Part shown: in pieces, positions 25,523 through 34,471 of the stretch | How the letters are laid out: each line of letters opens with the position of its first letter | Position numbering within the stretch: position 1 is the first letter of the stretch | Assembly (NCBI RefSeq): GCF_001187535.1 | Contig: NZ_LFIO01001790.1 | Coordinates: forward strand, 1-64,000 | DNA from: Rhizobium ecuadorense | Lineage (GTDB): Bacteria; Pseudomonadota; Alphaproteobacteria; Rhizobiales; Rhizobiaceae | DNA length: 64,000 nucleotides | Reading direction: 5' to 3' | Position numbers and translations under genes: made by a program | The notes under the pieces: model-generated | What the model was told of the DNA's origin: nothing | Seen by the model: only the letters and a program-made list of their open reading frames with translations | Databases searched by the model: none

Positions 25523-27114
25523 GTGACGAACGCCCGGAGAGCCATGGAAGGCGCAGCAATCTTCTTGGAAACTCAGGCTGGAATTTTGCGGGTTTCCTTT
25601 TTACGCTGATTGCTAATCTTGCCACGGTGCCGTTCGTCGTGCGCTGGATTGGACTGCAGGCACTGGGAAGCGCAGGCATAGTGATCGCTATCGCAGCTCC
25701 CGTGACGCTGATCGGCACGGTGCTCGGGCAGGCCGTTGTCAGGGAAATTTCCGCGCGGATTGGACGTGGCGAGGAGCATGCCGCCGCCCGTATTGCTATC
25801 GTCGGATTGAAAATCTGCCTGATCGCTTCGGCGGTGGCTTGGCTAGGGATCGTGCTTGCCGGTCCATGGATCATGACCGGCATCGCCGGTGCGTCTCTTC
25901 CATTACAGAATCTCACCGTCTCCTTCCTCATTGTCGCAACCGGCATCGTGGCGCAGCAGTTCTCGTTTGTCCTGCAAGGTATTTGCGTGGGAAAGCAAAA
26001 TTTTCGATTGGTGGCCAAAGCATCAGCGTGGAGTTCATTCGCAACCATCATCGTGACCTTGGGATGCACGTGGTCCTTTCCAGTGCTGAATGGCTATTTG
26101 CTCGGATTTGCTGGAAGTCTTGTATTCTCGACTGCAGGATGGATATGGGTTACATCCTCGGAATTCCGTGAGAGCGGCAGATTGATCTCGTCGTCTCCCG
26201 ACGAACTGAAATCATTGCTTCATTTTGGAAAATGGCAAAGCCTCTCTCAGCTTGCCGGAATCTTTGGCAACCAGATTGACCGCTACGTTCTGGCTTCGCT
26301 CGCGCCGTCTGCCGTTGTCGGCCAATATAACGTGTGCAATCGCCTCCAGGAGGCCGCTTACATCGCGGTCATACGTATTTGTGAAGTCCTGTTTCCTCGA
26401 TTTGGCAACATGTCGAACAGCCGCGAAGAGGAGCGGCATGATTTCTTCATGCTCGCTTCATGGGGCAATTCGGCTTTCGGAGCCATCGTACTCTCGCCAA
26501 TCGCGGTTCTCTCTAGGCCGCTGTTGACGGTTTGGGTCGGCGAAGAAACCGCTGCAGGCGGCACGCATCTGCTCCAGATACTCATTCTCGGCGGCATCGT
26601 CGGGTGCGGTTCGAATGTATTCCAGTATTACGCCATGGGAATGGGCAGAAACGCGCCGGCCGCATATACTTCGCTTGCGTATTCGGTGATGACTGTTGTT
26701 TTTTCTTTCGTTTCCATTTGGTTTTACGGTCCCTACGCTGCTGGAGCAGGTTTGCTTGCTGCCAGCCTTGTAAGAGTACCTCTGGCGCTTTTGGTGACAC
26801 GCAATTGCTTCTTTCGCACTTTCAGCGCGGAGCAAATGTTTGCCTGTACAGTTGCTCCTATCTTGGTTGGCATCTGCATTGTTGTCGGATCTCTGGGCCT
26901 GAATTTCACCTGGATCAATGGCTGGCTGTCCCTCGCTCTCGCGTATGTCTGTTCTGTCTGCGTTGTCTCCGCCGCGATCGCAGGCGTGGCGATGACGACG
27001 AAAACCGGGAGCATTATCTTGTCCCGTATCTATGGGTCCGTTAGAACGGCTTTGTCCGAGAGACGCCTGATTGGATGGAATAACCATCTTGTGAAACGCA
27101 AGAGAGGGTTTTGA
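25519..27114 (+). CDS. wzx: Wzx-type polysaccharide flippase
   Basis: A 531-residue polytopic protein of the MOP/PST family with about 12-14 helices, starting with GTG overlapping wbpE. The N-terminal NSGWNFAGFLFTLIANLATV with VVRWIGLQALGSAGIVIA resembles Wzx/oligosaccharide flippases. It would move undecaprenyl-diphosphate-linked repeat units across the inner membrane for polymerisation by Wzy. Its stop abuts the GTG start of the glutaminase gene. Confidence 0.88.
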   Translation: MSDERPESHGRRSNLLGNSGWNFAGFLFTLIANLATVPFVVRWIGLQALGSAGIVIAIAAPVTLIGTVLGQAVVREISARIGRGEEHAAARIAIVGLKICLIASAVAWLGIVLAGPWIMTGIAGASLPLQNLTVSFLIVATGIVAQQFSFVLQGICVGKQNFRLVAKASAWSSFATIIVTLGCTWSFPVLNGYLLGFAGSLVFSTAGWIWVTSSEFRESGRLISSSPDELKSLLHFGKWQSLSQLAGIFGNQIDRYVLASLAPSAVVGQYNVCNRLQEAAYIAVIRICEVLFPRFGNMSNSREEERHDFFMLASWGNSAFGAIVLSPIAVLSRPLLTVWVGEETAAGGTHLLQILILGGIVGCGSNVFQYYAMGMGRNAPAAYTSLAYSVMTVVFSFVSIWFYGPYAAGAGLLAASLVRVPLALLVTRNCFFRTFSAEQMFACTVAPILVGICIVVGSLGLNFTWINGWLSLALAYVCSVCVVSAAIAGVAMTTKTGSIILSRIYGSVRTALSERRLIGWNNHLVKRKRGF

Positions 27115-27726
27115 GTGATCACTGTGGTAGACTATGGCGTCGGGAATATCGGCGCAATTACCAATATGGCGGAGTATCTGGGGATCGATGCTCGGCCAAG
27201 CGGTGATCCCAAGGAGATCGAAAGTGCCGCGAAGCTCATTCTTCCAGGGGTCGGTGCGTTTGACAAAGCAATGGCCACGTTGAGAAACAGAAAATTAGTC
27301 GATCCACTGAATCACGCAGTGCGCGAACGGAGGGTTCCTGTTCTCGGCATATGTCTCGGTATGCAGTTGTTGGCGCGATCCAGCGAGGAAGGCTCGGAAC
27401 CGGGACTCGGCTGGATAAATGCGGATGTGAAGCGCATCAGGCTGCCGGCAACATCATCCCTTAAAGTTCCTCATATCGGCTGGCTTGAGATAAGGCCGCG
27501 CCGAGAAAGCGCTCTGTTCGACAGGTCCAACCGGAGGGAGCGCTTTTATTTCGACCACAGCTATTTTGTCGATTGCGATGATCCGAATGACGTTACCGCC
27601 GTCATCGACTACGGCGAGGAGCTATGTTGCGCAATGAGTTCGAACAATGTCAGCGGCGTACAATTTCATCCTGAAAAAAGCCACCGCTTCGGGATGCGGG
27701 TTCTTGAAGCATTCGGAAAGCTTTGA
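27115..27726 (+). CDS. hisH: HisH-like glutamine amidotransferase subunit of the sugar amidination system
   Basis: A 203-residue class I glutaminase starting with GTG (MITVVDYGVGNIGAI). The nucleophilic Cys in LGICLGMQLL and the His/Glu pair in GVQFHPEKSHRFG are intact, so ammonia production from glutamine is expected. Sequence alone resembles the imidazole glycerol phosphate synthase subunit HisH. Its place between wzx and a WbpG-like gene, with no other his genes, matches the HisH2/HisF2 duplicates of Pseudomonas aeruginosa O5, which supply ammonia for forming an acetamidino group on a diacetamido uronic acid. It overlaps hisF by 4 bases. Confidence 0.88.
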   Translation: MITVVDYGVGNIGAITNMAEYLGIDARPSGDPKEIESAAKLILPGVGAFDKAMATLRNRKLVDPLNHAVRERRVPVLGICLGMQLLARSSEEGSEPGLGWINADVKRIRLPATSSLKVPHIGWLEIRPRRESALFDRSNRRERFYFDHSYFVDCDDPNDVTAVIDYGEELCCAMSSNNVSGVQFHPEKSHRFGMRVLEAFGKL

Positions 27727-28481
27727 TGAGAAAAAGGCTTATACCCGTCCTGCTGGTCGATCAGAAGCGTCGGCTGGTGAAAACGATAGAGTTTGGTGAG
27801 CGCACCTACGTCGGCGATCCCTTCAATGTTGTGCGCCTGTTCAACGAAAAGGAAGTCGACGAGATCTGCATTCTCGATATCGACGCCACGCGTACGGGGC
27901 GAGGTCCTGACCTCGGCTTCGTTCGCGAACTCGCAACCGAATGTTTCATGCCTTTGGCATATGGCGGCGGCATCACCGAGCTTAAGCAGTGCGAGGAACT
28001 TAACCGCTCTGGCGTCGAGAAGTTTGTACTCGGTCAAGGCGCGCGCAATTCGCAACTGGTGGGAGCGATCGCTGCCGATATGGGCAGCCAGGCTCTGGTT
28101 GCCTGTGTCGACGTTGACGGTCGCGGTGCGGCGGCGAGCTGCTACGCTTCAAGTGGTGTGAGGCAAGAGCCGATAGAATTCTGCCTGAGGCTGCAGGATG
28201 CCGGTGTTGGCGAAATAATTCTTCAGTCGAAAACTCTCGACGGCACGCGCAACGGGTATGATCTTGAGTTGATCCAGTCGATTAGCCGACAGCTGAGCAT
28301 TCCGGTCGTTGCCTTGGGTGGCGCCGGAAACGTCGCCCACCTGGAGGAAGGCCTTCATGCTGGCGCTTCCGCCGCGGCCTCGGGGAGCGCCTTCACCTTT
28401 ATCGGTCGGCTAAGGGCAGTCCTCATAAGCTACCCTGCACCAGAAATTTTGGAGGAGGCGGAGCAAGGTGCTCATGGATAA
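27723..28481 (+). CDS. hisF: HisF-like cyclase subunit of the sugar amidination system
   Basis: A 252-residue (beta/alpha)8 barrel starting MRKRLIPVLLVDQKRRLVKT. It retains CILDIDATRTG, AYGGGITELKQCEEL and ALGGAGNVAHLEEGL, with phosphate-binding loops typical of HisF. The classical second catalytic aspartate region (LNSMDRDG in housekeeping HisF) reads LQSKTLDGTRNGYDL here: the aspartate-glycine is kept, but the motif is altered. This fits HisF2-type paralogues that channel ammonia rather than make histidine. It overlaps the WbpG-like gene by 14 bases. Confidence 0.87.
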   Translation: MMRKRLIPVLLVDQKRRLVKTIEFGERTYVGDPFNVVRLFNEKEVDEICILDIDATRTGRGPDLGFVRELATECFMPLAYGGGITELKQCEELNRSGVEKFVLGQGARNSQLVGAIAADMGSQALVACVDVDGRGAAASCYASSGVRQEPIEFCLRLQDAGVGEIILQSKTLDGTRNGYDLELIQSISRQLSIPVVALGGAGNVAHLEEGLHAGASAAASGSAFTFIGRLRAVLISYPAPEILEEAEQGAHG

Positions 28482-29634
28482 CGCGTCGCGAGTTTGCTCA
28501 TTTTGCGCCATGGACAATTCCAACCCGTCGATCGTGTTTGACGCAAACGGCCAATGTAACTGCTGTCGGGATGCGCTGAATCGCAAACCGCACGAGTGGT
28601 GGACTGGCCCGGAAGGCGATATTCGAATGCGGCGATTGATCGCCACATTGAAGGAAGAAGGCGCAGGTAAGCCATACGATGCGATGGTCGGGCTTAGCGG
28701 TGGAATTGACAGCGCGTTTCTTGCGCATCTCGCCGCCCGAAAGCATGGTCTTCGTCTTCTGGCGGTCCATGTTGACGGCGGTTGGAATTCCGAGCCCGCC
28801 GTCCACAATATTGAAATTCTTGTCCGAAAACTCGATCTCGACCTTCACACCTATGTAATCGAGTGGCAGGAGATGCGCGATCTGCAGATCGCGTTTATGA
28901 AGGCTTCTGTCCTCAATCAGGACATCCCGCAAGATCATGCATTCTTTTCCACCCTCTATAGGACAGCAGCTAAATTCGGCATTCGTCACTTCCTCAGCGG
29001 CGTAAACTTCGCGTCAGAATCGGTGATACCCCGCGGCTTTGGCTATCCCTCGATTGACGGAACGCATGCGAGCGCGATTCAAAAACGCTTCGGCTCCTTG
29101 AAGCTCACGACCTACCCCTTCATGAGCCCTCTTGAGTATATTTGGCTTACCCGCGTCCGCCGGCAACTCACCATTCACCGTCCGCTCAACTACATCGACT
29201 ACAATAAGGAAGAGGCGCGCACTGAGCTTCAGCGCGAATATGGGTGGCGTGACTACGGTGGCAAACACAGTGAATCCAGATTCACAAAATTCTATCAGGA
29301 TATCTATCTTCCGAAAAAATTTAACTTTGACAAAAGACGGCTTCACCTTTCAAGTTTGATTGTTGCTGGACAAATGACACGGGAGGAGGCGCTGCGCGAA
29401 ATTTCAAAGCCCATCATCTCCGTTCAGGATGCCCGCAGGGAAACAAAGTTCGTGGCCAAAAAACTGGGATTGAAGCCGGAAGAGCTCCAATCGTATATCG
29501 AGGCACCGCCAGTACCGCACAGCAATTATCCGAACGGCATGTGGCTTCATAAAGCGCTTTTGCGCCTGCGTAACATGACACGGACACTCCTGCCGACACG
29601 TAACGCAGCCGCAGAGGCAGCAGATGTCGACTAG
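28468..29634 (+). CDS. wbpG: WbpG-like N-acetyl sugar amidotransferase
   Basis: A 388-residue PP-loop (adenine nucleotide alpha-hydrolase) enzyme; GTG at 28468 or ATG at 28474 starts it, behind GGAGGAGG. The N-terminal cysteines (CSFCAMDN and QCNCC) look like a metal-binding knuckle. The ATP-pyrophosphatase loop VGLSGGIDSAFLAHLA is at about residue 73, and LAVHVDGGWNSEPAV follows. WbpG/PseA-type enzymes adenylate an acetamido oxygen and, with ammonia from HisH/HisF, convert it to an acetamidino group. All three partners are adjacent here. It overlaps the wzy gene by 11 bases. Confidence 0.9.
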   Translation: MLMDNASRVCSFCAMDNSNPSIVFDANGQCNCCRDALNRKPHEWWTGPEGDIRMRRLIATLKEEGAGKPYDAMVGLSGGIDSAFLAHLAARKHGLRLLAVHVDGGWNSEPAVHNIEILVRKLDLDLHTYVIEWQEMRDLQIAFMKASVLNQDIPQDHAFFSTLYRTAAKFGIRHFLSGVNFASESVIPRGFGYPSIDGTHASAIQKRFGSLKLTTYPFMSPLEYIWLTRVRRQLTIHRPLNYIDYNKEEARTELQREYGWRDYGGKHSESRFTKFYQDIYLPKKFNFDKRRLHLSSLIVAGQMTREEALREISKPIISVQDARRETKFVAKKLGLKPEELQSYIEAPPVPHSNYPNGMWLHKALLRLRNMTRTLLPTRNAAAEAADVD

Positions 29635-30982
29635 CCTCGTCTTTGCCATGGCTGTTACATGGTCGGTGGCGTTCTACATCTGGAGGGTGGGGATCAATCT
29701 GACGCTTTCGTCAGTTTTTTTAGGTCTCATGCTCGCGCTTCATGGGCCCATGTATCTCTATTACACTCGAATATGGGGTATACAGACTAAGTTTTTTGAG
29801 ACAATTTTGTCTTCTGCTCCTTATACCGATGCTATCGGCGCACTGGATCTCTCCCTTGCCCTTTCATTTGTTTGCATCACTATCGGCATAGCAGGAGCGG
29901 ATTTCGCGTTCGGTGTTAACCATCAACAGATCCAGGCGGCACTGCATTCCTGGCGCACTCAGCCTGTCCGGATAGCCAGTGGTGTCGCTCAACGACTCAA
30001 AATAATCTCGGCCATCGGCTTCTTTATCATTCTCGCCTTTATTATTGTCGAAAACAAAATCCCCCAAATTATTGTCTACTTCATTTCCGACGCAAGCGAA
30101 GTCGCGAAGATTGCGATGCGGCGCGAGTCGGGTGGAAGCCGCTTTTATCTCTTCAATCTCCTGGTCTCCAACCTATTTCCCTTCTCTGCTTTTTGCTGTT
30201 TTATAGCTTTAAGACAGCGGTCAATGAAACTGCCAGCGATCGCGTGGGCTTTTATCGTTGCCGTCATGGTGGCCAAGGCCTCGACTTTGAGCAAGGCGCC
30301 ATTGGCGATATTTGTACTGCAGTTGATAGTCGTGGAACATCTTCGAAAATCTTTGGATCTGCCATTGGGGATGGCGATTAGGTTTATTTCGTTTTGTGTT
30401 CTTTTGTTTGGTGCGATGGTACTTGTTGCCATTCGTGAATTGCATGGTGTCGGCGACGCGCTCGATTTTCTATTTTATCGTGTATTCATGATCGCAAACG
30501 AAAGTTTGCTTGAGTATTATGCCGCAATTCCAAGTGTTCTCCCCTATGGTTGGGGTAGTAAGTTCAGTTGGCTGGTAGGCTCTCTGACCGGTCAACCCAG
30601 TCAACCTACCTATGTACTGGTCGGCGCCGTCCATCGCGGCATGGAGGGTTCCACCTCGACAGCGATGTTTATCGCCGATGCCTGGGCCGACTTCTCTTGG
30701 GTGGGTGTGTTTCTATTTTCGCTATTCGCCGGATTTTTTATCCGCTTGCTGGATATCCAGCTAATAGTGAAACGAGGGAAGACCGTCGCAACGATTGCGG
30801 GGCTGGCTCTCGGCCACTATGGAATATTCGTGATGCTTTCGACCGCACTTCAAACTGCGATGATGACCGGCGGTTTGTTTTTGATTGTTCCATTAGTGCT
30901 GGCGCTGTCCAGCTCGCTGAAATGGGTGCCAGATAAGAACGACGGTGGACAAGAGCATCTTGTCCAGCTCGGACGGGTATAG
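29624..30982 (+). CDS. wzy: Wzy-like O-antigen polymerase
   Basis: A 452-residue membrane protein with about 10-12 helices and a large periplasmic loop near residues 290-350 (VLPYGWGSKFSWLVGSLTG and TSTAMFIADAWADF). The EGSTSTAMFIADAWADFSW pattern followed by a helix is common in OAG_pol/Wzy proteins. It is expected to polymerise lipid-linked repeat units in the periplasm. Wzy sequences diverge strongly, so the call rests on topology plus position between wzx/wbpG and the glycosyltransferases. Base composition is clearly more AT-rich than the core genome. Confidence 0.78.
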   Translation: MSTSLVFAMAVTWSVAFYIWRVGINLTLSSVFLGLMLALHGPMYLYYTRIWGIQTKFFETILSSAPYTDAIGALDLSLALSFVCITIGIAGADFAFGVNHQQIQAALHSWRTQPVRIASGVAQRLKIISAIGFFIILAFIIVENKIPQIIVYFISDASEVAKIAMRRESGGSRFYLFNLLVSNLFPFSAFCCFIALRQRSMKLPAIAWAFIVAVMVAKASTLSKAPLAIFVLQLIVVEHLRKSLDLPLGMAIRFISFCVLLFGAMVLVAIRELHGVGDALDFLFYRVFMIANESLLEYYAAIPSVLPYGWGSKFSWLVGSLTGQPSQPTYVLVGAVHRGMEGSTSTAMFIADAWADFSWVGVFLFSLFAGFFIRLLDIQLIVKRGKTVATIAGLALGHYGIFVMLSTALQTAMMTGGLFLIVPLVLALSSSLKWVPDKNDGGQEHLVQLGRV

Positions 30983-30990
30983 AATCCAAT

Positions 30991-32082
30991 ATGCGCGTTT
31001 TTCAAAATTCCGGGGTATATGCTGCTTATATGCGGCGGCTTGATATACTCGCAGTTGATGCGAGAAGTTTTTCAGACAGATTGTCTCATTTTCTGGATGA
31101 TCGCTATGGCGCTTGCCACATACTGAACCCGGTGATGGAGGCCTCTCCAGATACCTTCTTTACGAACGGCGATGACGAGATACTTCAACGATACTGGGCG
31201 GTAGAAAACGGTTTGCCCGCCACCTCCGACATGGAGCAGATCTTGCTGAGCCAGATCGAACATCACCGCACCGAGATATTTTATAATTCGGATCCGATGC
31301 GATACGGGAACGATTTCGTCCGCAAACTTCCTGGCTGCGTGCGGAAGTCAATCATGTGGCGAGCGGCGCCTTCCGGCAATACCGACTTCGGCGCCTACGA
31401 TTTGATCGTCTGCAACTTTCCTACCATATTGGAAGGTTATCGGAAGCTTGGCTGGCGCGCGGAATATTTTGCACCAGCCCATGATCCGGCAATGGATAGC
31501 TATGCCGAAAATCGAGACCGGCCAATCGATGTGCTTTTTGTCGGAGGCTATAGCCGTCACCATCGTCGGCGTGCAGAGATACTGCAAGCCGTGTCGGCTA
31601 TTCGAAGGGATTTTAAAGTTCGTTACCATCTTGATCGGTCGCGATTGACTAGGCTTGCTGAGAGCCCGATTGGCTGGCTTCTGCCGCTTGGGAAGCACAG
31701 ACGTCCGAAGAATATTCGCGCAGTGTCCCGTACCCCTCTTTTCGGACGCGAGCTTTATGAAGCGATTTCGCAGGCGAAAATTGTTCTAAACGGCGCCGTG
31801 GATATGGCGGGAACGGACAGGGGAAATATGCGATGCTGGGAGGCGCTAGGATGCGGTGCGCTAATGGTCTCGGACTCCGGTGTTTATCCCGAGGGGATGG
31901 TCAATAATATCAGCATGGTAACATATGAAGATGCGGAATCCGCGGCGCGGACAATTGTAAATCTGCTTCGGGAACCGGGGCGCCTCCAGGCGTTAGCCAA
32001 CGAGGGAACCCGTACTGTGCGAACCGTGTACAACAAGCGTGCCCAATGGCTCAACTTCCAGCGGCTGGCTGCAAGCGCATGA
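30991..32082 (+). CDS. CgeB-like glycosyltransferase
   Basis: A 363-residue GT-B-like protein starting [18 protein letters not shown]. The C-terminal half carries the CgeB/YkvP-type signature: [51 protein letters not shown], and an [11 protein letters not shown] end. The conserved glutamate in [10 protein letters not shown] is the nucleotide-sugar contact in this family. The donor and linkage are unknown. The stop overlaps the acyltransferase start by 4 bases, tying it into one operon with the next four genes. Confidence 0.82.
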   Translation: MRVFQNSGVYAAYMRRLDILAVDARSFSDRLSHFLDDRYGACHILNPVMEASPDTFFTNGDDEILQRYWAVENGLPATSDMEQILLSQIEHHRTEIFYNSDPMRYGNDFVRKLPGCVRKSIMWRAAPSGNTDFGAYDLIVCNFPTILEGYRKLGWRAEYFAPAHDPAMDSYAENRDRPIDVLFVGGYSRHHRRRAEILQAVSAIRRDFKVRYHLDRSRLTRLAESPIGWLLPLGKHRRPKNIRAVSRTPLFGRELYEAISQAKIVLNGAVDMAGTDRGNMRCWEALGCGALMVSDSGVYPEGMVNNISMVTYEDAESAARTIVNLLREPGRLQALANEGTRTVRTVYNKRAQWLNFQRLAASA

Positions 32083-32672
32083 AGCTTAGCCTGACCACGA
32101 TCGCAAACATGGCGGCGGGATGGTTGGCCCGCAAGCGGAGCAAATTTCTCGTCGGGAGTGGTAGCAATGTCCGTTGGCTGGCGTTGCGATCCATTCGCGG
32201 AGGCAATGTGAAGGTCGGCGAGAACTGTATCATCAATTGCAATATCAGCTTCGATGATCCCCGCGGCCGCATCAGCATTGGTGATCGCTGCTATATTGGT
32301 GCCAGTCACCTGGTATGCCATTCCGGAATTACGATTGGAAACGATGTCATCATCTCATGGGGAGTGACAATCGTCGATCATGATTCTCATTCTCTCGACT
32401 GGGAATTGCGCAAGAGCGATGTGACCGATTGGGGCTTGGGAAGGAAGGATTGGACGGGGGTTTCCATCAAGCCGGTGTTTATTCAGGAGAAGGTGTGGAT
32501 TGGTTTTGGCGTGAGTGTCCTGAAGGGGGTGACAGTCGGCGAAGGGGCAGTTATTGGAGCCCATGCTGTTGTCACGCGCGATGTCCCCCCTTACACCGTC
32601 GTCGCCGGTAACCCCGCTCGCATAATTCGGAATCTCAAGCGGACGCAAAAAGAGACAGAAGGTCAACCATGA
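32079..32672 (+). CDS. hexapeptide-repeat O-acetyltransferase (WcaF/maltose acetyltransferase type)
   Basis: Encodes 197 residues from the ATG at 32079, which overlaps the upstream stop (ATGA); an in-frame ATG at 32046 would lie inside the previous gene. Left-handed beta-helix repeats are seen in [36 protein letters not shown] and [19 protein letters not shown], with the catalytic-type histidine in [10 protein letters not shown]. The C-terminus [20 protein letters not shown], followed by AGNPARI, is diagnostic of LbetaH acetyltransferases. It probably acetylates a sugar of the repeat unit. Confidence 0.87.
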   Translation: MKLSLTTIANMAAGWLARKRSKFLVGSGSNVRWLALRSIRGGNVKVGENCIINCNISFDDPRGRISIGDRCYIGASHLVCHSGITIGNDVIISWGVTIVDHDSHSLDWELRKSDVTDWGLGRKDWTGVSIKPVFIQEKVWIGFGVSVLKGVTVGEGAVIGAHAVVTRDVPPYTVVAGNPARIIRNLKRTQKETEGQP

Positions 32673-33511
32673 CGGCAACAAAGTTGGACACGTGGGAAGC
32701 AGCCGTCCAGTGGCTTCGGCAACAGCCTGACCAGCAAAAGCTGGTGCTCGATGCCTACTACGACGATCCGATTCTGCAGGCGGCCGAGCGGTATTGGCGG
32801 AGCGGCGAGTGGGGTGCCATTCGCGAATTTCTCCCGCAGGCGCCAGGAACTGCAGTCGATATCGGCGCCGGTCGTGGTATTGCCAGCTATGCTCTGGCAA
32901 AGGAAGGTTTTGAAGTAACGGCACTGGAGCCCGACGCGAGCGACCTCGTGGGTGCTGGTGCAATTCGTGCCCTTTTCAATGAAGTTCATCTTCCCATTTC
33001 GATCGCCGAGGAGTTTTCCGAAAAGCTCCCATTCTCCGACAATGCCTTCGATGTGGTCTTTGCCAGAGCCGTTCTGCATCACACCTCCGATCTGTCGGCC
33101 GCGTGCCGCGAATTCTTTCGAGTGCTCAAGCCCGGCGGGCGCTTCATCGCAGTTCGCGAACATGTGATATCGAGCGAACGCGATTTGCCGATCTTTCTGG
33201 ATCGCCATCCCCTGCACAAACTCTATGGAGGGGAAAACGCCTTTCTTCTGAAGGAGTATCAGAACTCTATTGTTTCGGCCGGTTTCACGATGGACAAGCT
33301 CCTTATGCCGCTGGAGAGCGAGATCAACTTCGCCCCCTACACTCGGGCGGAGTTGAAGGCGCAGATTGCCAAGCGATTGCCGCTCTTCGCAAGAGCCGTT
33401 CCAGCGCTTTTGAATTCTCGGTCGGTCTGGACGATCTTCTCGCATATCGCAGCAAAGTTCGATCGGCGGCCGGGCCGGCTATATTCGTTCGTCGCCACGC
33501 GACCCCAATAA
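32669..33511 (+). CDS. class I SAM-dependent methyltransferase
   Basis: A 280-residue protein coupled to the previous gene by a 4-base overlap. Methyltransferase motif I is [16 protein letters not shown] (about residue 69), followed by the acidic VTALEPDAS that binds the SAM ribose and by [19 protein letters not shown], as in the Methyltransf_11/UbiE group. The position among glycosyltransferases suggests O-methylation of a sugar, but a target cannot be named from sequence. Confidence 0.87.
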   Translation: MTATKLDTWEAAVQWLRQQPDQQKLVLDAYYDDPILQAAERYWRSGEWGAIREFLPQAPGTAVDIGAGRGIASYALAKEGFEVTALEPDASDLVGAGAIRALFNEVHLPISIAEEFSEKLPFSDNAFDVVFARAVLHHTSDLSAACREFFRVLKPGGRFIAVREHVISSERDLPIFLDRHPLHKLYGGENAFLLKEYQNSIVSAGFTMDKLLMPLESEINFAPYTRAELKAQIAKRLPLFARAVPALLNSRSVWTIFSHIAAKFDRRPGRLYSFVATRPQ

Positions 33512-33520
33512 AGAAAAAGA

Positions 33521-34471
33521 ATGGCTCGTATACTCATCACAGGTGCTCACGGATTTATCGGAAGATATCTGGCAAAGTCGCTTGCACTTGCCGGGAACTC
33601 CGTTTTCGGCCTTGGGCACGGTACCTGGTCACCACTTCACGCCCAGCGCTGGGGGCTAGTCTCTTGGCATAACGGCGAGGTCGATATCCCCAATCTCCGG
33701 TTGATTCAACAGCAGTTTGGGACGGTGGACATTGTGTACCATCTTGCGGGGGGCTCGTCGGTCGGAGCAGCAATCGCAAATCCTCGCGAAGATTTCCACC
33801 GCACGGTCAGCTCGAGCATTGAACTGCTTGAATGGATGAGACTGGAGGCCCCTAAAAGCAGCTTAGTGGCGGTTTCTAGTGCTGCTGTTTACGGGGCAGG
33901 GCACACAGGTCAGATAGCTGAAACGGCGAAACCCAACCCCTTCTCTCCCTACGGTCATCACAAGCATATAATGGAATCTCTCTGCATCTCCTATTGCGAG
34001 AGTTACGAGTTAAAGGTCGTGATCGGTCGTCTGTTTTCAGTTTATGGGGAGGGATTACGCAAGCAATTGCTCTGGGACGTTTGCTCCCAGCTCGAGGTTC
34101 ATCCTGAGCGACTCCTTCTCGGTGGCAGTGGCAACGAGCTTAGAGACTGGACGGCGGTGACCGACGTCGCGCGCGCGCTGTCGCTTATCCACACCGAGGC
34201 GAGCCCCTCGCCAAAAGTTATCAATATCGGCACCGGCCGCGGCACCAATGTTCGTGCGATCGTTGAAGGTATTGCCCAAGCATGGGCGGTCGATACCAAT
34301 TTGGAAGCCAGGATTGAATTTTCGGGTAAAGCAAGAGCTGGCGACCCTCAAAGCCTGATAGCCCAGTCCGAGCAGCTCGCAGCCCTCGGGTTCGAGTGGC
34401 AAAAGGATTTGATGGAAGGCCTCTCAGGCTATGTCAGGTGGTTTCGATCGGAATCCGGTGTGAGATCATGA
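33521..34471 (+). CDS. extended SDR NAD-dependent sugar epimerase/dehydratase
   Basis: A 316-residue Rossmann enzyme. The NAD-binding loop is ITGAHGFIGRYLA (residue 6 on), the VYHLAGGSSVG loop follows, and the catalytic set is Ser-Ser in AVSSAAVYG with YGHHKHIME as the YxxxK motif (about residue 147). It resembles NDP-sugar 4-epimerases or reductases, so it likely makes or interconverts a sugar for the repeat unit; the substrate is unclear. It overlaps the following GT4 gene by 4 bases. Confidence 0.85.
   Translation: MARILITGAHGFIGRYLAKSLALAGNSVFGLGHGTWSPLHAQRWGLVSWHNGEVDIPNLRLIQQQFGTVDIVYHLAGGSSVGAAIANPREDFHRTVSSSIELLEWMRLEAPKSSLVAVSSAAVYGAGHTGQIAETAKPNPFSPYGHHKHIMESLCISYCESYELKVVIGRLFSVYGEGLRKQLLWDVCSQLEVHPERLLLGGSGNELRDWTAVTDVARALSLIHTEASPSPKVINIGTGRGTNVRAIVEGIAQAWAVDTNLEARIEFSGKARAGDPQSLIAQSEQLAALGFEWQKDLMEGLSGYVRWFRSESGVRS

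Noticed and set aside
27115-28481. Histidine biosynthesis genes
   Set aside because: HisH and HisF are present without other his genes and are followed directly by a WbpG-like amidotransferase in a polysaccharide operon, so a sugar amidination role is favoured.
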